DNA from: MR-S7 sp000400995
GTDB lineage: Bacteria > Pseudomonadota > Gammaproteobacteria > Burkholderiales > Burkholderiaceae_C
NCBI RefSeq assembly: GCF_045291395.1
Contig: NZ_CP152342.1
Span: forward strand, 1,364,001 to 1,428,000
Reading direction: 5' to 3'
Length of the DNA: 64,000 nucleotides
The number at the start of each line of letters is the position of its first letter. The stretch's first letter is position 1. Below, one piece after another: positions 49,920-59,230 of this stretch. The position numbers and the translations under genes were made by a program. The notes beneath the pieces are model-generated. The model searched no databases. It worked only from the letters and a program-made list of their open reading frames with translations, and had not been told where the DNA came from.

Positions 49920-51377
49920 TTAGGGCACATGTGCCGCAATCTGTAAAGGTGCACATACATCGCCTGCCATGGGAAGGGTTCTTGCCACATCTGCCACGCC
50001 GTCCAAGTTCAGGATCGCGTCAATCAGGCCGTCGATACTGGAAGGTGACAACACGCCTTCCGTGTTGCGGCGGAATTTTCCTATCAGCTCATCATCGGTC
50101 ATGTAAGTTCCCGGCTCTGGCGACCGGCTGCCCTTCGGATAAAGCTTTCGGCGAACGAACGTCTGTCCACGTGCGCGCAATTCCACCCATGCCGGGCGGC
50201 TGCTTCCACTCGCGGCAAGTAACTGGGCGTAGTCCGGATGTACCTCCGTAGTCACTTTGTCCATCAGGGCCATGACAGACCGGCTAAATACGAGCTGCGA
50301 GTCAAGCCACGCACGCCCGTGCGCTGGTCGATGAGCACTCATTGCAATACCGTGCGCCATGCTGAACACGGCGTCGTGCACACGCTCGATCTTGCGATTG
50401 AGCCACACCGGCTGTTCCGTGAAGCCTTCGACGTAGACTTTGATCGCCTCGATTTCCTCGGGCCTGATGTCATGTTGATCGACGATCTCGATCACGCAGT
50501 CCATAGATCCGTGCATGACGCGGCAATGCGCATACGACTTGTACGAAGTCATGGAAGGAAACAGCCATTCCTGGCCCAGTCCGTTAACGAGATGCTCCGG
50601 TTCCCACTTGGACGTGCCGATGAATCGGGCGTAGCCGAACTCGGAATCATCGAGCACCCGTAGGTCTCCCCGATGTCCCAGTTCGCCGAGCTGCGCTGCG
50701 GTCAGGATTTGGTGTGCCAGCACGCCGGCGGCTGTTCCCTTTATCGTGGAACTCGGTGCGTGCTGGGACCACGCGACCTGTGAGTTCACCGGCGAAATGC
50801 TGCCGGCGATACCGAGGGAGTTTGCGATGATCTCCCTGCTGCTCTTCATCAGCCTCCCGATCGCCGCGGTTCCGCCGAAGATGCTGCTCGTGAAGCCGAA
50901 TACCTTCGGTGGATTGGCTTTGCCGTCCTTGGTATCGCGCAGAGTGTCCATGGCCTTGCCGAAGCGCAGACTCATTTCGTGGGAGATCGCCACTGCCGTG
51001 ATCACCTCCTTCCCGGAAGCCCCAAGGGATTCGCCGACTGCCAGTATGCCAGGCAGGACGTAGGGGGTTACGTGCCCCGGCGGCACCACGCAGTCCATAT
51101 CCAACGTCGTGATGAGTTCGGCATTGGCAAAAGCCGCGCCAAACACGGACAGGCGATCTGAGGTACCGATGACGGTGGACTCTTGGGTGCCAGCACCAAC
51201 GCGGCGAGCAAAGGCAATCCCCATGCGTCCGTGATCAAGTCCGGTAGCTGCGACCGCGCAGCCGATGGAATCAAGCACGATGCGCTTGCACTCCCGGGTC
51301 ACCTCACCAGGCAGGTTTTCGAAGTGGCTGCTAACAGTGAAGTCGGCCAAGCGTTCGACAATGGTTTTCGGCATCAT
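49920..51377 (-). CDS. MmgE/PrpD family protein
   Basis: 485 residues of the 2-methylcitrate dehydratase fold: VLDSIGCAVAATGLDHG near the N-terminus, and SYKSYAHCRVMHGSMDCVIEI with the cofactor-independent active-site region. PrpD dehydrates 2-methylcitrate; paralogues in Burkholderiales catabolic clusters act on other hydroxy acids. Neighbouring Bug and DJ-1 genes suggest a specialised catabolic role rather than propionate use. Confidence 0.85.
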   Translation of the reverse strand: MMPKTIVERLADFTVSSHFENLPGEVTRECKRIVLDSIGCAVAATGLDHGRMGIAFARRVGAGTQESTVIGTSDRLSVFGAAFANAELITTLDMDCVVPPGHVTPYVLPGILAVGESLGASGKEVITAVAISHEMSLRFGKAMDTLRDTKDGKANPPKVFGFTSSIFGGTAAIGRLMKSSREIIANSLGIAGSISPVNSQVAWSQHAPSSTIKGTAAGVLAHQILTAAQLGELGHRGDLRVLDDSEFGYARFIGTSKWEPEHLVNGLGQEWLFPSMTSYKSYAHCRVMHGSMDCVIEIVDQHDIRPEEIEAIKVYVEGFTEQPVWLNRKIERVHDAVFSMAHGIAMSAHRPAHGRAWLDSQLVFSRSVMALMDKVTTEVHPDYAQLLAASGSSRPAWVELRARGQTFVRRKLYPKGSRSPEPGTYMTDDELIGKFRRNTEGVLSPSSIDGLIDAILNLDGVADVARTLPMAGDVCAPLQIAAHVP

Positions 51378-51459
51378 TCATTCTCCTTATCGCATGCCTC
51401 GAGATGTGTAACCTCGCACAGGAAGCTGCGTCACATGGTGTGCAACTGCTGCTCGACAC

Positions 51460-52443
51460 TCACTCGACTTTGACCCCGGCGGCTTGGACAACCTCGCCCC
51501 ACTGTCTGTAGTCGTTCGAGACCATACGAGAGAAGTCTTCCGGACTGCGGCTCTTCACGGCAACCAGCCCTTGTGCCTCCAGGCTCTTGAGCACCTTGGG
51601 GTCGGAGAGGGCGGCATTCAATGCCATGTGCAGTTTCTCAATGACGGCCTGGGGGGTCCCCTTCGGTGCGGAAATTCCCAGCCACGCACCTTGGCGCAGG
51701 TTAGGTATTCCTTGTTCCTCAATGGTCGGGATGGAGGGCGCGAACGAAACCCTCTCTGGGGCACTGACGCCTAAAGCCCTGAGTTTTCCTGATTCGATGT
51801 GCGGCCGCGCAGCTGACAGTGTCTCGAACATGACGTCCACGTTTCCGGCCATCAGATCGATCAGACCTTTGTGGTTGCCGCTATAGGGGATGTGCTCAAG
51901 GGTCGTCGCCCCGATCCTGTGGGCTAGCAACATCATGAGCAAGTGGCTCAACGTGCCGGAGCCACTTGAGGCATACATCAGTGTTCCGGGTTCCGACTTC
52001 ACAGTACGCACGAAGTCTTGCACGGACCGGAGGTCACGTTTTTGACCGCTCAAAAGAACGAGCGGCACCCAGGCGCATTGCCCGACATGAACAAAGCTGT
52101 CCGGGGACGTGTAGCCCAGGCTTTTGTACAGATGAGGATTGATCGCCACGGGTGCACTCGCGGAGAGGATGATCGAGTAGCCATCTGGCTTGGCCTTCAA
52201 GAACTGCGACATCGCGAGGCTGCCCGACACGCCTGGCTTGTTCTCCACAACGATGGCCGTTCGCAAATGCGTTGCCATACTTTGCGCTACGACGCGCGCG
52301 GCGACATCCGATGCCGTTCCTGCGGGAAAACCCACGATCAGGGTAATCGGTCTTTCAGGGTAGCCCGCCGCGAACGCTACGTTGGCGACTGCCCCAGAAA
52401 TGGAAAGTAGGAGCATCAATACACGCACGCCAAGATCTTTCAT
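51460..52443 (-). CDS. Bug/TctC periplasmic solute-binding protein
   Basis: 327 residues with a signal peptide (ending NVAFAAGYPERPI), the loop VGFPAGTASDVAARVVA, KPDGYSIIL and YASSGSGTLSHLLMMLL. Bug proteins bind carboxylates and deliver them to TctAB-type transporters or to sensors. Start 52443 has a GGAG site. No transporter genes are adjacent, as is common for this expanded family. Confidence 0.88.
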   Translation of the reverse strand: MKDLGVRVLMLLLSISGAVANVAFAAGYPERPITLIVGFPAGTASDVAARVVAQSMATHLRTAIVVENKPGVSGSLAMSQFLKAKPDGYSIILSASAPVAINPHLYKSLGYTSPDSFVHVGQCAWVPLVLLSGQKRDLRSVQDFVRTVKSEPGTLMYASSGSGTLSHLLMMLLAHRIGATTLEHIPYSGNHKGLIDLMAGNVDVMFETLSAARPHIESGKLRALGVSAPERVSFAPSIPTIEEQGIPNLRQGAWLGISAPKGTPQAVIEKLHMALNAALSDPKVLKSLEAQGLVAVKSRSPEDFSRMVSNDYRQWGEVVQAAGVKVE

Positions 52444-52564
52444 ACTCAACTCCATTGGTTGGGTGGCCGGTCCGAACTGCGGCTGCTGGTTTCGATGACA
52501 GGAGTTCTGCTACCTCCAACGGCACCCGCCGTTAGCTGGTGAGCACACCACATGGGCCACGGCG

Positions 52565-53179
52565 CTAAAGTTCCGGGTCGCATCCTTCCCGAAGCACCAC
52601 GGCCTCGATCTTGTCGAGGAAGAAGTCGCTTTCGCCGTCTGGCAGCATCTGATCCAGCGCACGGCGCGCTTCGCTGACTCCGGCCAGCCGGTACAGAACC
52701 CACGATGCAAGGTAGAGCGCAGCGAGGCAACCCCCTGCTGTCGCGACGTTTCCATGTGAAACGAAGGGCTGGTCAAGGACCTCGATGCCCATGCTTTGCA
52801 GCTCGCCCTTAGCCGATTTCGTCGTCGTCGCGCTATGTCCCTGCAACATGCCAGTCTTGGCCAGAATCAGGACACCAGAACACTGAGAACCGATGAGCTG
52901 GCGGTCTGGCGCGAATCGCAGGGCATTCATGAACTCCGGTGACTGCAGGCAGTTGCGCGAGCCCAGGCCACCGGCTATCAACACCACATCCGAGGAGGCG
53001 ATCGCATCCAGGCCGGCATTGGTTTCCACCGCCACGCCGAGCTTCGAGCGATGTACCGGGGCGGTCCCGACGATGTTGACATTCCAGTCTTTTGCATTGA
53101 CGCGGTTAAGGACGTCCAGGGGAATGAACACATCGAGGTCCGCGAAACCATCATGGACAAGCAGAGAGATCGTTGTCAT
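52565..53179 (-). CDS. DJ-1/PfpI family protein
   Basis: 204 residues with the flavodoxin-like DJ-1 fold. The nucleophile-elbow cysteine is in LIGSQCSGVLILAKTG, and DLDVFIPLDVLNR carries the usual acidic residue region. Members include isonitrile hydratase and glyoxalase-like enzymes. The function here is unknown; the position before Bug and MmgE genes suggests catabolism. Confidence 0.82.
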   Translation of the reverse strand: MTTISLLVHDGFADLDVFIPLDVLNRVNAKDWNVNIVGTAPVHRSKLGVAVETNAGLDAIASSDVVLIAGGLGSRNCLQSPEFMNALRFAPDRQLIGSQCSGVLILAKTGMLQGHSATTTKSAKGELQSMGIEVLDQPFVSHGNVATAGGCLAALYLASWVLYRLAGVSEARRALDQMLPDGESDFFLDKIEAVVLREGCDPEL

Positions 53180-53276
53180 CGTCGTTCCTGAAAAATTGGC
53201 TTGGGGTTCGTGAGGGCTCGTGCCGAGCGGCGGATCTCCGTTTTGGGGTTCCTCGCGGGGGCGGCTGCCCCGGCTT

Positions 53277-53624
53277 TCATTTGCGGCTGGAGAAGTACTG
53301 GGCCAGTTCCTGGATGGCCTCAGGGCTCAGGGGCTCGGCCATGGAACTCATGACCGGGTCGTTGCGCTCGCGGGACTTGAAGGCCTGCAGCTGCTTGACC
53401 AGGTATTCCACTTTCTGCCCGGCCAGGTTGGGATACAGGCCCACCGCGCTGATCCCGTCGGCGCCATGGCATGACGCGCATAGGGGTAGCATGGTGGAGA
53501 CGTGGGGCGAGAGCGTGTCGGGATTGCCGCCGTCGATGACCGCGGGCTTGCCGTCGGCGGCCAGCGCCAGCGCCGCGGCCTGCGAGAGCATCAACGCCAC
53601 GAGTATGCTGAGAAGCGATTTCAT
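53277..53624 (-). CDS. Periplasmic class I cytochrome c
   Basis: 115 residues with a signal peptide and CASCH haem motif (LCASCHGADGI), and the methionine ligand in DPVMSSMAEPLS. Small soluble electron carrier. It follows the cd1-type gene by 16 bases and is probably its redox partner, as small cytochromes accompany NirS/NirN. Confidence 0.88.
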   Translation of the reverse strand: MKSLLSILVALMLSQAAALALAADGKPAVIDGGNPDTLSPHVSTMLPLCASCHGADGISAVGLYPNLAGQKVEYLVKQLQAFKSRERNDPVMSSMAEPLSPEAIQELAQYFSSRK

Positions 53625-53640
53625 GTCCGTGGTCCTCCAG

Positions 53641-55203
53641 TCAGAATTTGCGGGTTTCGGACAGGCCGATGGTCAGCCAGCGGGTGCGTGCACGCGAGAA
53701 GATGCCCGACGGGCTTTCCATCTTGTGTTCGGCCACCAGCTTGAGCGTCTTGCTGTCGTAGATCTTGAGCCGATCGCCCCAGTAGCCCGAGCTCACGTAG
53801 AGGTAGTTGCCGGTGCGGTTGTAGTCAGGGAAGAAGGCATGTCCACCAACGTCCAGCGTTTTCGTGACTTCCAGCGTGTTCTTGTCGATCAGCTGTATCC
53901 AGGCGGCGCGCTTGTCCTTGTCCACGATGTCAACTGCGACATACGGTGCGTTGGGATGGGCGGCGGGCGATTCGGTGGCGCCGGCGACCGGGATCTGCTT
54001 GACGACCGAGAAGTCCTTGGTGTCCCACACCGTGACTACCGAACCCTTGTCGCAAGTGCCGATATTGGTGCCGAACGCGAGGAACCGGCCGTTGACCTCC
54101 GTCACTGCGCCTGAACCGACGTGGGGCTGGCAGCCGGTCGGAATGTCGCGCACGACCTTGTCGTCCTTGAGGTCGATCGCGATGATCTTGTTGTCGTCAT
54201 AGGACGCGACCATGGAGTAGCGGCCGTCCGGCGTCAGGAAGGTGTCGTGCAGCATTCGGCCGACCTTGGTCAGCTTGGTCACGGGCATGTCGGGCTTGTC
54301 CGGGTCGATGATCCAGATCTGGCCGGCCTGGCGCAGCGTGAGCGCGAACTTGTTGTTGATGCGGCTGCCAATGACCGGGCCGCCCGCCGACTTCACGAAT
54401 TTCCCGTCCGGATCCTCGCCTTCAAGGTCCATGTATTTCACGGGCTCCAGGGTGTCGGCCTTCAGGATGGCCACGCTCTTGGGCACGAACGAACTGATGG
54501 CCAGCCACTTGCCGTCGTTGGACAGCGCGATGCCGGGGCCAGTCAGGCCGACCTTGGCCTTGCGCACGATCTGCAGGGTGTACAGGTCGATCTTGTAGAC
54601 CGTGCCATCGTCGCTCTTGAGCCATGCCCAGCGCTCGGCGACCGGGCTGAAGTCCATGATGTGGGGCGCGACTGGCGTGGCGATTTCGCCGACTATCTTG
54701 TTGGTCTTGCCGTCCAGGAAGACGGTGCGCGCGTTGTTACCCTCGTCGCCGCGGCCATAGCGCCCGCGCGCCATCACCACCATCAGGTCGTACACCGTGT
54801 CGATGGCGTAGGTCGGCTTGTTGGGGAGGGTGGATTCGTCCACCAGCACTTCCACGCTGGCGCGGATCTGCTCCAGCCCCCATTTTGGGTCGGAGGCGCC
54901 CTGCGTTTTGATGAGATGGGCGATGGACCGGATTTCCTCGTCCGAGAGCCGGCCCACGAAGGGCGGCATCAGGGTGTCGGGTATGCCGGTCATGATGGTG
55001 CCGCGCAGCGCCGCTTCGCTCTGCACCAGCCGGTTGCTGGTCAGGCCGGGTGCGATGTAGCCGCCGCGATCGGCGCCGTGACAGACGGCGCAGTTCTGTT
55101 GGAAAAGCTGGTTTGCCTTGATGAGGTGTTCCTCGCTCGGCGCACCCCAGGCGGTGCCGGCCGAGACGAGTAGCAAAGTCGCGCTCAATAGCTTGGTGTG
55201 CAT
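53641..55203 (-). CDS. Cytochrome cd1-type protein, NirN-like
   Basis: 520 residues: signal peptide, cytochrome c domain with CAVCH (about 37-41) and an eight-bladed d1-type propeller (VAPHIMDFSP, RMLHDTFLTPDGRY, CQPHVGSGAV). The active-site histidine that NirS carries in its SHEHPEFIV stretch is replaced (SRINNKFALTL), so it is more like NirN, the dihydrohaem d1 dehydrogenase, than nitrite reductase. No other haem d1 synthesis genes are present in the window. Palindrome copy 6 lies 110-135 bases upstream. Confidence 0.78.
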   Translation of the reverse strand: MHTKLLSATLLLVSAGTAWGAPSEEHLIKANQLFQQNCAVCHGADRGGYIAPGLTSNRLVQSEAALRGTIMTGIPDTLMPPFVGRLSDEEIRSIAHLIKTQGASDPKWGLEQIRASVEVLVDESTLPNKPTYAIDTVYDLMVVMARGRYGRGDEGNNARTVFLDGKTNKIVGEIATPVAPHIMDFSPVAERWAWLKSDDGTVYKIDLYTLQIVRKAKVGLTGPGIALSNDGKWLAISSFVPKSVAILKADTLEPVKYMDLEGEDPDGKFVKSAGGPVIGSRINNKFALTLRQAGQIWIIDPDKPDMPVTKLTKVGRMLHDTFLTPDGRYSMVASYDDNKIIAIDLKDDKVVRDIPTGCQPHVGSGAVTEVNGRFLAFGTNIGTCDKGSVVTVWDTKDFSVVKQIPVAGATESPAAHPNAPYVAVDIVDKDKRAAWIQLIDKNTLEVTKTLDVGGHAFFPDYNRTGNYLYVSSGYWGDRLKIYDSKTLKLVAEHKMESPSGIFSRARTRWLTIGLSETRKF

Positions 55204-55311
55204 ATCGATCTCTCCCTAAAGATTCTTGCCGGAACGCCGGCCTATGCACTGTGTCACCATCGTTGCCGGTGGATAAGGTATGGGTCCCGGGCATGTGATG
55301 GTTACGGTTTC

Positions 55312-55336
55312 ATTGTTTCTGTTTGACCTAGGACAA
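55312..55336 (-). promoter_or_regulatory. CCTAGG palindrome, copy 6
   Basis: TTGACCTAGGACAA (55323-55336) reads TTGTCCTAGGTCAA on the minus strand, followed by AACAAT (55317-55312) and G at one base more than the spacing of copies 1-3. It sits between the divergent cd1-type gene and the MocR regulator gene, so it could control both. Confidence 0.5.
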
Positions 55337-55437
55337 AGTTGGTTCGCGCGCGGGAGACTACCGTGATAGTGCGAGGAACGGGTTTGGTCCTCGTCGCCCC
55401 GAGGGGCGATATCGTTTTCATCCGGTGGTTGCCCATC

Positions 55438-56955
55438 ATGTCACTACCGCTTTCCCTATCCAGGTTGAACGCGAAACCTGTCAAGCAGCAGATTGCGGAC
55501 CAGATTGCATCCTTGATCCGCGCCGGACGATTGCAGGAGGGAGACCGGTTGCCGGCGATTAATCGCCTGTCCTCGCTACTGCAGGTATCGAAAAACACGG
55601 TGCTCGGGGCTTATGAGCTTCTGATCGATTCCAACCTCATCGAGAGCAGGCCCAGCCGGGGGTACTTCGTTACCTTGGACCGAGCCCTGCTGGTCAATCC
55701 GAAGACCCCGGATTTCGTGCTCGACCGCCCGGCCGTGTACGCGGCCGCCGCCAATTCCGCGCTATCGAGCGGGGTCTGGGGAGAGACGCCGGCGATTCCC
55801 CCGCGCTATGACTTCAAGGTCGGCAGGCCCTCACTCCACGCGTTTCCCCGACGCCAGTTCATCACGCTGTCGAACCAACTGCTGCGCCACGTCAGCTGTG
55901 CGATGGCGGAATACGCACCGCCCGCGGGGCTGTGGGGCCTGCGGGTCCAGATCGCCGACTACCTATCGGCCTCCAAGGCGCTGAAGGTCGAACCGGAACA
56001 GGTGCTGATCACGGCCGGCAGCCAGGAGGCGCTGAGCCTGATCGCCTCGCACTTCCTGGACCGCGATGGCGCGGCGGTGTTCGAGTCCCCCTGTTACACC
56101 GGCTTCAGGAACCTGGTGCGGCGGCACGGCGCCGTGGCCGTCCCCATCCCGGTCGACGAGGAGGGCCTGCGCACGTCGCTGCTGCCCGAGGGGCCGGTCC
56201 GGCTCGCCTACGTCACGCCGTCGCACCAGTATCCCCTGGGCTACACCATGTCGATGGCTAGGCGCCGCCAATTGCTCGAATGGGCTGGTCGCAGCGGTGC
56301 GCTGGTCATCGAGGACGACTACGACGGGGATTTCTGCTACGACTCCGTCCTGCCGCTACCCCTGGCCGCGATAAGCCCGGCGCAGGTCATCTACCTGGGC
56401 ACGTTTTCCAAGACGCTGGGGCCCGGCCTGCGGCTGGGCTACATGGTCTGTCCGCCCGCGTTGGTGGACGCTTTCGTCGAGCGCAAGGCCTTGCTCAACA
56501 ACGGCAGCCCCTGGCTGACCCAGGCCGTCCTGGCCCGCTACTTCGATGAGTGCTGTTTCGCGCGTCATCTGCAGTACCTGCGGCGGCGCTACCAAGAACA
56601 GCGAGACGAATTGCTGCGCGGGATCGGGGCCGTGTGGGGCGGGGAGGGCACGGTAAGCGGCCAGAACTCGGGCATGCACCTTGCCTTCGAGCTGCCCGCG
56701 GACAGCCCGGACGCCAACCTGATCTCCACCGCTGCGCTGGGGTATGGCGTGAGGTTGTATCCGCTGTCCCATACTGCGTCCAGCGAGGTCGACGACGCCA
56801 ATCCCCGCCATCTGCTGTTCGGGTACGCAGCCCTGGACATCGATGAAATCGCCCAGGCCATGTCCAGGGTGAACGTGGCCTGCAGGCAGATGGAACGGGC
56901 GCGTCCCGAGCCGATGGAGGCCGGCGCGCTGCCGCTGCCCTGCGGCAGCGCCTAG
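55438..56955 (+). CDS. MocR-type GntR regulator with aminotransferase domain
   Basis: 505 residues: an N-terminal GntR winged helix (VKQQIADQIASLIRAGRLQEGDRLPAINRLSSLLQVSKNTVLGAYELL) and a fold-I aminotransferase-like domain (EDDYDGDF, lysine in GTFSKTLGPGLRLGY) that binds PLP. MocR proteins sense PLP or PLP-reactive amines. ATG 55438 was chosen over an upstream start because the helix-turn-helix begins at once. Divergent from the cd1-type gene; a member of the palindrome family lies in its promoter, and another 92 bases beyond its end. Confidence 0.88.
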   Translation: MSLPLSLSRLNAKPVKQQIADQIASLIRAGRLQEGDRLPAINRLSSLLQVSKNTVLGAYELLIDSNLIESRPSRGYFVTLDRALLVNPKTPDFVLDRPAVYAAAANSALSSGVWGETPAIPPRYDFKVGRPSLHAFPRRQFITLSNQLLRHVSCAMAEYAPPAGLWGLRVQIADYLSASKALKVEPEQVLITAGSQEALSLIASHFLDRDGAAVFESPCYTGFRNLVRRHGAVAVPIPVDEEGLRTSLLPEGPVRLAYVTPSHQYPLGYTMSMARRRQLLEWAGRSGALVIEDDYDGDFCYDSVLPLPLAAISPAQVIYLGTFSKTLGPGLRLGYMVCPPALVDAFVERKALLNNGSPWLTQAVLARYFDECCFARHLQYLRRRYQEQRDELLRGIGAVWGGEGTVSGQNSGMHLAFELPADSPDANLISTAALGYGVRLYPLSHTASSEVDDANPRHLLFGYAALDIDEIAQAMSRVNVACRQMERARPEPMEAGALPLPCGSA

Positions 56956-57046
56956 CACAGTTCTCCCGAATCTGGTAGGGATGGCCGGGCGCGGCGGCGC
57001 ATCGCCGCATCCCTGTACGTCGCAGTGTCGATGCCCGTAGAATTGT

Positions 57047-57060
57047 TTGTCCTATGACAA
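57047..57060 (+). promoter_or_regulatory. CCTAGG-type palindrome, copy 7
   Basis: TTGTCCTATGACAA differs from the perfect palindrome at one core position. TAGAAT (57038-57043) just upstream could be a -10 box, which would put this copy over the start site. It lies 64 bases before the ccsA-like gene. Confidence 0.5.
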
Positions 57061-57123
57061 ATTCCTTGTGTCGTCCAGCCTGGCGGGCTGCCCGCGGGCG
57101 GATGTTTTCCTGGAGATCGTCCG

Positions 57124-58485
57124 ATGTCTCTACTCGCAGCAGGGTCCGTCTCGCCGCATCCCGACCTGTCCGCACCCGGCGCCCTGGTCGGTGACGTCCG
57201 CCCCCTCAGGCGGCTGACCCTCGCCGATGCGGGGTTCTTCATCGTTTGCGCGACGTTCGCCGTGTATGCGCTGGTGGCCTATGGGCAGGCGCTCAACGGC
57301 TACGAAAAGGCGATGCTGGTGGGCGCCGTCCCGGCGCTGGCCTGGCTGGGATGGTTGTGGCGCCCCTTGCGTCGGCTTGCGCTGGCCTGCGGGGCCAGCG
57401 CGTTGCTGGCCGTCTGGCTGTACTCGGGAGGTGGGGGGCTGGAGCAGGGCGATCTCGGCCAGGCCGAGAGCGTATTCCTGCTCAGGTACCTGCTGGCATC
57501 ACAATCGGCGATTCTCTGGATGAGCTGCCTGTTCGTGCTGGGCACCATCTGCTATTGGGCCGGCCTGGCGCGGCCCGCGCTCGCCTGGCTGGGCACCGCG
57601 CTGACGTGGGGCGGCGTGTGGGCGGGCCTGACCGGCCTGTTGGTCCGCTGGCGCGAGGGGCATCTGCTGGGGCCGGACGTAGGGCACATTCCGGTCAGCA
57701 ATCTGTACGAAGTCTTCGTCTTCTTCGCGCTGGTCACGGCGTTGCTCTATCTTTACTACGAGTTCCGCTACGCGACGCGGGCGCTGGGCGGATTCGCGAT
57801 GCTGGCGGTCGCCTCCATGGTCGTGTTCCTGCTCTGGTATTCGCTCACGCGCGACGCCCATCAGATCCAGCCGCTGGTGCCCGCGCTCCAGAGCTGGTGG
57901 ATGAAGCTGCACGTGCCGGCCAATTTCGTCGGCTACGGCACGTTCTCGCTGGCGGGCACGGTGGCGTTCGCCTACCTGGTTAAGCGGCACGGGCAGACCC
58001 GTTCGCGCAAGCCCCTGATTCCGGTCTTCGGCCTGGGCGCGGTGCTTTGCGCCGAACCGCTGATCTTCGGCTCGCGGGGCTTCTCGCCTGTCTGGATGCT
58101 GTACTTCGGGGTCGGCGCCTTGCTCGTCGGGGCCGTGCTGACGCTGCGCGGGCCCATCTCGCGCCGGCTGCCCTCGCTAGAGGTGCTGGAAGACATCATG
58201 TACCGCGCTATCGCGCTCGGGTTCGCCTTTTTTACCGTGGCCACCGTCCTGGGCGCGTTATGGGCGGCCGATGCCTGGGGCGCATACTGGCAATGGGATC
58301 CCAAGGAAACCTGGGCCTTGATCGTGTGGTTGAACTACGCCGCCTGGCTGCATATGCGCCTGATTAAGGGGCTCAGGGGAGATGCGGCCGCCTACTGGGC
58401 GCTCGCTGGCCTGATCGTGACGAGTTTTGCCTTCCTGGGCGTGAATATGTTCCTGTCGGGCTTGCATTCGTACGGCAGCCTGTAG
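57124..58485 (+). CDS. CcsA-like cytochrome c biogenesis protein
   Basis: 453-residue membrane protein with about twelve hydrophobic segments. The haem-handling WWD motif WGAYWQWDPKETWALIVWL is near residue 380, and conserved flanking histidines are visible (QSWWMKLHVPANFVGY). This is the CcsA/ResC half of system II cytochrome c maturation, which moves haem and attaches it to CXXCH. The ResB/Ccs1 partner is not in the window. It fits the many c-type cytochromes nearby. Confidence 0.88.
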   Translation: MSLLAAGSVSPHPDLSAPGALVGDVRPLRRLTLADAGFFIVCATFAVYALVAYGQALNGYEKAMLVGAVPALAWLGWLWRPLRRLALACGASALLAVWLYSGGGGLEQGDLGQAESVFLLRYLLASQSAILWMSCLFVLGTICYWAGLARPALAWLGTALTWGGVWAGLTGLLVRWREGHLLGPDVGHIPVSNLYEVFVFFALVTALLYLYYEFRYATRALGGFAMLAVASMVVFLLWYSLTRDAHQIQPLVPALQSWWMKLHVPANFVGYGTFSLAGTVAFAYLVKRHGQTRSRKPLIPVFGLGAVLCAEPLIFGSRGFSPVWMLYFGVGALLVGAVLTLRGPISRRLPSLEVLEDIMYRAIALGFAFFTVATVLGALWAADAWGAYWQWDPKETWALIVWLNYAAWLHMRLIKGLRGDAAAYWALAGLIVTSFAFLGVNMFLSGLHSYGSL

Positions 58486-58486
58486 C

Positions 58487-58708
58487 GGTTCGCTCGTCAA
58501 GTGTGGCGGCGAGGGCAGCGCGACGCACTTCATCCTGTGGGTCGCCCGTGGCGAGTGCCGCAAGTTGTGGAGATGCTGGTCCATACCGGAGGTAGCCTAG
58601 AACGCCGACACCTTCGCGTCGCAGCGCGCCGTCCGGCTGGCTGAGCGCGTTCAGGGCCGGGCGTGCGGCTTCAGGTACACGCAACTCGCGCAGCGCTCGC
58701 AACCGAGT
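58487..58708 (-). pseudogene. HEAT-repeat protein fragment
   Basis: About 70 residues (LRALRELRVPEAARPALNALSQPDGALRREGVGVLGYL...LAALATGDPQDEVRRAALAATL) form two HEAT-like repeats. There is no start codon and the frame runs into the ccsA end. It abuts the aminotransferase fragment at about 58706, marking a deletion junction. Confidence 0.55.
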
Positions 58709-59230
58709 AATAGGCCGTGTTAGAAAGCAATGCAAAATGGTCGTCCACAATCAACAGCAAGTGCGGGTGTTTGGCCAGTAGGCGCATTAGCACGCGTGCG
58801 CGCTTCTCGCTCATGCTGTACCCCGTAAGGTTGTGCGCCCGCAGCGTCAGGATCACGGCACTGGCTCCCTTCGCGAGTGCCGCCTCCAGCGCATCGGGGC
58901 ACATGCCTTCGGCGTCGACGGAAACTCCAAGTGGCTGCAGCCCGGCCGTACGCAGCAGATTGATGCTGCTCAGAAAGCATGGATTCTCGACCGCCACCTT
59001 GTCGCCAGCCACCAAGTAGGAGCCGAGCACGCGTTCGATGGTACCAACCGCGCCTTGGGTCAGATCCACCTCGAAGGGCGTCGGGCAGTCTGCACCGAAC
59101 CACTTGCGGACATAGTCTTTCAGTCCTGGATTGACAGTCGGTTCGCCATAAAGCCTGGGGCTGTAAAGCCGGGCCTGTAGGGTCACGGCAGGGTTCGGCG
59201 GCCAATCCGGGTTCGGATTGCTGCGCAGCT
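58706..59230 (-). pseudogene. Internal fragment of a PLP aminotransferase or MocR-type regulator
   Basis: About 175 residues: SNPNPDWPPN, PFEVDLTQGAVGTIERVLGSYLVAGDKVAVENPCF, VILTLRAHNLTGYSMSEKRAR and LLLIVDDHFALL. This is the middle of a fold-I aminotransferase domain; N- and C-terminal parts, including the PLP lysine, are missing. Both ends are abrupt joins to unrelated fragments (HEAT, outer membrane lipoprotein). Confidence 0.65.
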
